A stretch of DNA of 64,000 bases from Pseudomonadales bacterium (GTDB taxonomy: Bacteria > Pseudomonadota > Gammaproteobacteria > Pseudomonadales > Halieaceae). The notes beneath the pieces are model-generated. The model was not told the origin of the DNA, made no database searches, and saw only the letters and a program-made list of their open reading frames with translations. This document shows, piece by piece, positions 60,309 through 64,000 of the stretch. Both the position numbers and the translations under genes were made by a program. The first letter of the stretch is position 1; every line of letters starts with the position of its first letter. The stretch spans positions 248,001-312,000 of the forward strand of contig JACKNO010000003.1 of NCBI GenBank assembly GCA_024234815.1, written 5' to 3'.

Positions 60309-62243
60309 ATGATGCCATCGCGCCCGCGACGCGGCCTGATCGGACTGCTGGCCCTGTTGCCCGGGCTTCATTGCGGCCTCGCAATTACAGCGGAGCCCGG
60401 CTGGCTTTACTACGGCGGCGACCAGGGCGGCCGCCACTACTCACAGGCCAGCCAGATCGACCGCTCCAATGTGCAGGACCTGGAGGTGGCGTGGGTGTCT
60501 CGCAGCGGCGACATGGCAAGCCACGGCGAAGAAATGGAAAAGACCTCCACCCAGAGCACTCCCATCCTGCTGCCCCCGGCTGCGGGAGAATCCCTGGTGT
60601 ATTGCACACCATTCAACCGGGTGATCGCGCTGGACCCCGCCAGCGGCGAACAGCGCTGGAGCTTCGACCCGAAAATCGACCGGCGCGGAGATCGACCATT
60701 CCGTTGCAGGGGGGTCAGCTACGCCGAGGAAGCGCGCACGCCGGCAGGAAAAGACTGCCGCCACCGACTCTACATGAGCACCCATGACCGCAAGCTGTGG
60801 GCTATCGATGCGAGCAGCGGCAAGCCCTGTGCCGATTTTGGCGACCGCGGCCAGGTGGCTCTGTACGGCAGTGGGGAACTGGCTCCGGGAGAGGTGAGCA
60901 ACTCATCCGCCCCGGTTGTGGCCGATGGCGTGGTGGTGACCGGCTCGACGGTAATCGACTTCGTGCGCTCCACCACTCCGCGCGGCACCGTGATGGCTTT
61001 CGACAGTTTCAGTGGCCGACCGCTGTGGCAGTTCGACCCATTGCAGGGACACGCAAACAGCGGCAGCGCCAACGTGTGGGCGCCCATGTCCGTGGACGAA
61101 AAAAATGGCCTCGTCTACCTTCCCACCAGCGCGGCCTCGCCGGACTACTACGGCGTGGACCGACCCGGGGATGACCTGTACGCCAATAGCGTGGTCGCCC
61201 TCGACCTGCACAGCGGCGAGCTGCGCTGGTATTTTCAGCATGTGCGTCACGACCTGTGGGATTACGATACGCCCGCGCAGCCCATCCTGTTCGAATGGCG
61301 CAAGAACGGCGAAACCGTACCCGCACTGGCGCAGTTGACCAAGCAGGGCTTCGTGTTCGTGTTCAACCGCCTGACCGGTGAACCGCTGTGGGAGATCACC
61401 GAGCAGCCGGTTCCACCCTCCCAGATTCCGGGGGAGCACAGCTCCCCCACCCAGCCCAAACCCATCGCTCCCCCACAATTGCTGAACCCATTCCTGATGC
61501 CGGCTGACGCCTGGGGCCTGACACCGTTCGATCGCAACGACTGTGCGAATCAACTCGCCGACCTGCAGAACCTGGGACTGTTCACGCCCAACAGTGAAAA
61601 ACTCACCCTGATGTTCCCCGGCAGCCTGGGCGGTCCCAACTGGGGCGGCGGCGCCCTGCTGGGAGATTCCGGCATACTGCTGGTCAACGTCAACAACGTG
61701 GCGTTCACCGGACGGCTGATCCCCACCCCGCAAGACCTCGACCCGGCAAGCCGCAAGCAGGACCACCCCGCCGCCGGACATCGGATGCAGGTCACCATGC
61801 AAGGCACCCCCTATAACATCGAGATCGGCAGTCTGCAGTCGTTCCTGGGAATTCCCTGCAACCCGCCGCCCTGGGGTAAGCTGGTAGCGGTGGACCTGGT
61901 CCAGGGAACTATCGCCTGGGAAACCGCCCTGGGCTCGGTACATGAAATGGGACCGGTGAGCGCGCCCTTTCATATCGAATGGGGCACGCCCAACCTGGGG
62001 GGCGGAATAGCCACCGCCGGCGACCTGTTCTTTATCGGTGCCACCATGGACCGGCAGATCCGCGCCTTCGATGTGAGTAATGGCCAGACGCTGTGGCAGT
62101 ACACCCTGCCAGTTGACGCCACCGCCACGCCCATGACCTACATGTACCGCGGTAAACAATATGTGGTTATCAACGCCGGGGGCCACCACATGTTTCAGCG
62201 GAAGATGGGAGACTATCTCTACGCCTTTGCACTGCCCGACTGA
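60309..62243 (+). CDS. PQQ-dependent dehydrogenase (membrane glucose/quinate dehydrogenase-like domain, soluble)
   Basis: A 644-residue periplasmic quinoprotein with a signal sequence but without the five-helix membrane anchor of Gcd. PQQ-propeller blades are visible (GKLVAVDLVQGTIAWETALG). Signature segments include YYGGDQGGRHYSQASQI, QSTPILL, HDLWDYDTPAQPIL (catalytic Asp region) and GTPNLGGGIATAGDLFFIGATMDRQIRAFD. These match the GDH/quinate dehydrogenase branch of PQQ enzymes. The substrate is probably an alcohol, aldose or polyol and is not determined. No PQQ synthesis genes are nearby. Confidence 0.9.
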   Translation: MMPSRPRRGLIGLLALLPGLHCGLAITAEPGWLYYGGDQGGRHYSQASQIDRSNVQDLEVAWVSRSGDMASHGEEMEKTSTQSTPILLPPAAGESLVYCTPFNRVIALDPASGEQRWSFDPKIDRRGDRPFRCRGVSYAEEARTPAGKDCRHRLYMSTHDRKLWAIDASSGKPCADFGDRGQVALYGSGELAPGEVSNSSAPVVADGVVVTGSTVIDFVRSTTPRGTVMAFDSFSGRPLWQFDPLQGHANSGSANVWAPMSVDEKNGLVYLPTSAASPDYYGVDRPGDDLYANSVVALDLHSGELRWYFQHVRHDLWDYDTPAQPILFEWRKNGETVPALAQLTKQGFVFVFNRLTGEPLWEITEQPVPPSQIPGEHSSPTQPKPIAPPQLLNPFLMPADAWGLTPFDRNDCANQLADLQNLGLFTPNSEKLTLMFPGSLGGPNWGGGALLGDSGILLVNVNNVAFTGRLIPTPQDLDPASRKQDHPAAGHRMQVTMQGTPYNIEIGSLQSFLGIPCNPPPWGKLVAVDLVQGTIAWETALGSVHEMGPVSAPFHIEWGTPNLGGGIATAGDLFFIGATMDRQIRAFDVSNGQTLWQYTLPVDATATPMTYMYRGKQYVVINAGGHHMFQRKMGDYLYAFALPD

Positions 62244-62270
62244 CGCCAAACCGAGCTGGGGAAATCACCA

Positions 62271-64000
62271 ATGAAAAAACTACTGTCCCTGATCGGCCTG
62301 CTGTTACTGGCCCTCGTATTGGCGATTGGCGGCGTGCTGCTGTTGAGCGACTCACCGATGAAGACGGTCGAATCCTTCGCCATGCGCCATGCCGACAAAC
62401 TGCCCCTGGCATACCTGGGGGAAAAGCTGTTCGACCAACACTGTTCAAGCTGCCACGATAATCCGGCCATGCACGCACCGAGCCGCGAGGCCCTGTCCGG
62501 CTTTTCCAAGGAGACGGTGATGGTGGCGCTGGAATTCGGCAAGATGCAGCCCATGGCGGCGCACCTGAGCAAGCAGGAGCGCGGCCTGATAGCTATTTAC
62601 CTTGCCGGTTCAGCGCCGGCGGACGAGTGGATTGCACAACATGGCTGCAAATCACCTGCCACGGATAACAGTACCGAGTTCGTGACCAACTGGGGGCTGG
62701 GCACAGACAATCGGCGCTTCATGAGCGGGGAACGGGCCGGCATCAACCGGGCCAACGTGGGCGGCCTGGAACTGGCGTGGAGCCTGGCGTTTCCAAAAGT
62801 TACCGACATGCGTTCACAGCCGGCAATTATCGGCGACACCCTGTACCTGGGCGATAAAACCGGCAAGCTGTACGCCATCGACCGGCACAGTGGCTGCATT
62901 CGCGCCCACACCGAAGTACTCAGCGGCATCCGCTCCGCCATCACCGTGGTCACCCTCAACAATGGCAAAAAACTGCTGGTGTTCGCCGATTCCATGGCCT
63001 CGATCTACGCGGTGGACCCGGTAAGCCTTAAAAAGGTCTGGCAGGAAGCCGCGCGCATATACGAGACATCGGTGATCACCGGTTCCATCAGCTACCACGA
63101 CGACAGGCTTTTCGTGCCGGTGTCGTCCTACGAGGTAGCGGTCTCCGGAAGCCCCACGCATGTCTGCTGCAAATCCCACGGCGGCGTGATTGCACTGGAT
63201 GCCACCAACGGCAACAAACTCTGGGAGTGGCACGGCACCGCGGACGCCACACTGCAGGGACGCAACCGCGATGGCGGGGACATCTATGGGCCCTCGGGAG
63301 TAAGCGTGTGGAGCACGCCCACCATTGACGCGAAACGCAACCGCATCTATATCGGCACCGGGGAAAACCTGTCCCGCCCGGCGACGGACACCTCGGACGC
63401 CATCGTCGCCCTGGACATGGATACCGGGAAGCTCGCCTGGCTATTCCAGGCCCTTGCCGACGACGTGTGGAACGCCGCCTGCCTCAACGGCGGCGCCAAT
63501 TGCCCCGAGAATGCCGGTGGCGACTTCGATTTCGGCGCATCAGTGATCATGGCGGAGCTTCCGGACGGTGGCGAACTGCTGCTGGCCGGGCAAAAATCCG
63601 GCCAGGTCTATGCACTCAATCCCGACCCGGCCGGCCGGGATGGCGAACTGGTCTGGCAGCAGCAGGTGAGCAATGCCGGCATCGGTCCCGACCTGGAGCA
63701 GAGCACCACTAACGGCGGTGTCCACTGGGGTATGGCCCTGTCCGGCGAACGCTTGCTGGTGGCGGCAGCGGACCCGGAGCGGGTGCGGCCCGACTATGTT
63801 CCCAATCCGGGGCTGCACGCGCTGAACCTGGCGGATGGCGCGGTACTGTGGTTCCAGCCGGTCACGCGCGGCTGCGAGATCGCGGAGGAGGATAAGCCGA
63901 TGATAGGCCTGCAGAACATGCGCGCCGGCAAAAAGATCGAGCTCGCCGACCAGTACCGATGCTCCTTTTACTACGGCCTGTCGGCCGCGGTACTGGCCAC
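62271..64000 (+). CDS. Cytochrome c / PQQ beta-propeller fusion, polyvinyl-alcohol dehydrogenase-like (3' end outside window)
   Basis: At least 576 residues are visible and the frame is open at the window edge. An N-terminal signal anchor (MKKLLSLIGLLLLALVLAIG) is followed by a cytochrome c domain with CSSCH (58-62) and a likely Met ligand in FGKMQPM. A quinoprotein propeller beginning WGLGTDNRRFMSGERAGINRANVGGLELAW follows, the layout of PVA dehydrogenase (PvaA)-type quinohemoproteins. GGGGA precedes the ATG at 62271, 27 bp after the PQQ dehydrogenase gene. It likely passes electrons from PQQ to its own heme. Confidence 0.9.
   Translation, partial: MKKLLSLIGLLLLALVLAIGGVLLLSDSPMKTVESFAMRHADKLPLAYLGEKLFDQHCSSCHDNPAMHAPSREALSGFSKETVMVALEFGKMQPMAAHLSKQERGLIAIYLAGSAPADEWIAQHGCKSPATDNSTEFVTNWGLGTDNRRFMSGERAGINRANVGGLELAWSLAFPKVTDMRSQPAIIGDTLYLGDKTGKLYAIDRHSGCIRAHTEVLSGIRSAITVVTLNNGKKLLVFADSMASIYAVDPVSLKKVWQEAARIYETSVITGSISYHDDRLFVPVSSYEVAVSGSPTHVCCKSHGGVIALDATNGNKLWEWHGTADATLQGRNRDGGDIYGPSGVSVWSTPTIDAKRNRIYIGTGENLSRPATDTSDAIVALDMDTGKLAWLFQALADDVWNAACLNGGANCPENAGGDFDFGASVIMAELPDGGELLLAGQKSGQVYALNPDPAGRDGELVWQQQVSNAGIGPDLEQSTTNGGVHWGMALSGERLLVAAADPERVRPDYVPNPGLHALNLADGAVLWFQPVTRGCEIAEEDKPMIGLQNMRAGKKIELADQYRCSFYYGLSAAVLA

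Overview
The window is a GC-rich, gene-dense stretch of a Gram-negative chromosome: outer-membrane proteins (TonB-dependent receptor, MlaA, PldA, FadL, a TolC-type channel), lipoboxes, Rnf, a cytochrome c-dependent NO reductase and PQQ enzymes. The mix of marker types suggests an aerobic or facultative gammaproteobacterium, perhaps of the marine Halieaceae/OM60-NOR5 type. That placement is inference from gene content only. No rRNA, tRNA, CRISPR array, transposase or prophage gene was seen. About 43 protein genes are supported; the first (rnfD) and last (a PQQ-cytochrome fusion) run off the window.

Layout. 1-8161 (minus): rnfB, a very long pyruvate:ferredoxin oxidoreductase gene, rnfC and rnfD in one overlapping operon, an apparent oxoacid-to-ferredoxin-to-NADH/ion-gradient module. 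8472-12510: catalase, a small lipoprotein, and a GNAT acetyltransferase/PuuE-like deacetylase pair. 12654-18848: a complete NO reductase locus in two convergent operons, membrane protein-norE-norF (plus) and norC-norB-norQ-norD-small ORF (minus). Each is preceded by an NsrR-like palindrome and the two meet at a shared CTAG. 19145-27797: envelope lipid genes (patatin, TonB receptor, substrate-binding protein, mlaA, alpha/beta hydrolase, pldA). 27820-35161 (minus): K+-dependent-type membrane pyrophosphatase with an unknown partner, a SYLF protein, a degenerate thiolase-like protein and a YbiT-like ABC-F ATPase. 35363-43061 (minus): a CusCBA-type heavy-metal efflux system with a small Cys/His/Met-rich secreted protein, then a CPA2 antiporter.

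43278-54100: glycogen and alpha-glucan metabolism arranged divergently, glgB-glgA-glgP (minus) and glgC-GH57-malQ (plus). 54346-64000 (plus): a cytochrome P450, a FadL-type channel, a patatin-like lipoprotein, a beta-propeller protein with a c-type heme motif, a PQQ dehydrogenase, and a cytochrome c/PQQ fusion. A near-perfect 30-bp palindrome overlaps a candidate promoter in front of the P450.

The most noteworthy loci are the PFOR-in-rnf operon with its enlarged PFOR, the paired NO-responsive operators that tie two uncharacterised small membrane proteins to NO reductase, and the P450-FadL-propeller/PQQ cluster, which looks like an undescribed oxidation pathway for a hydrophobic compound.
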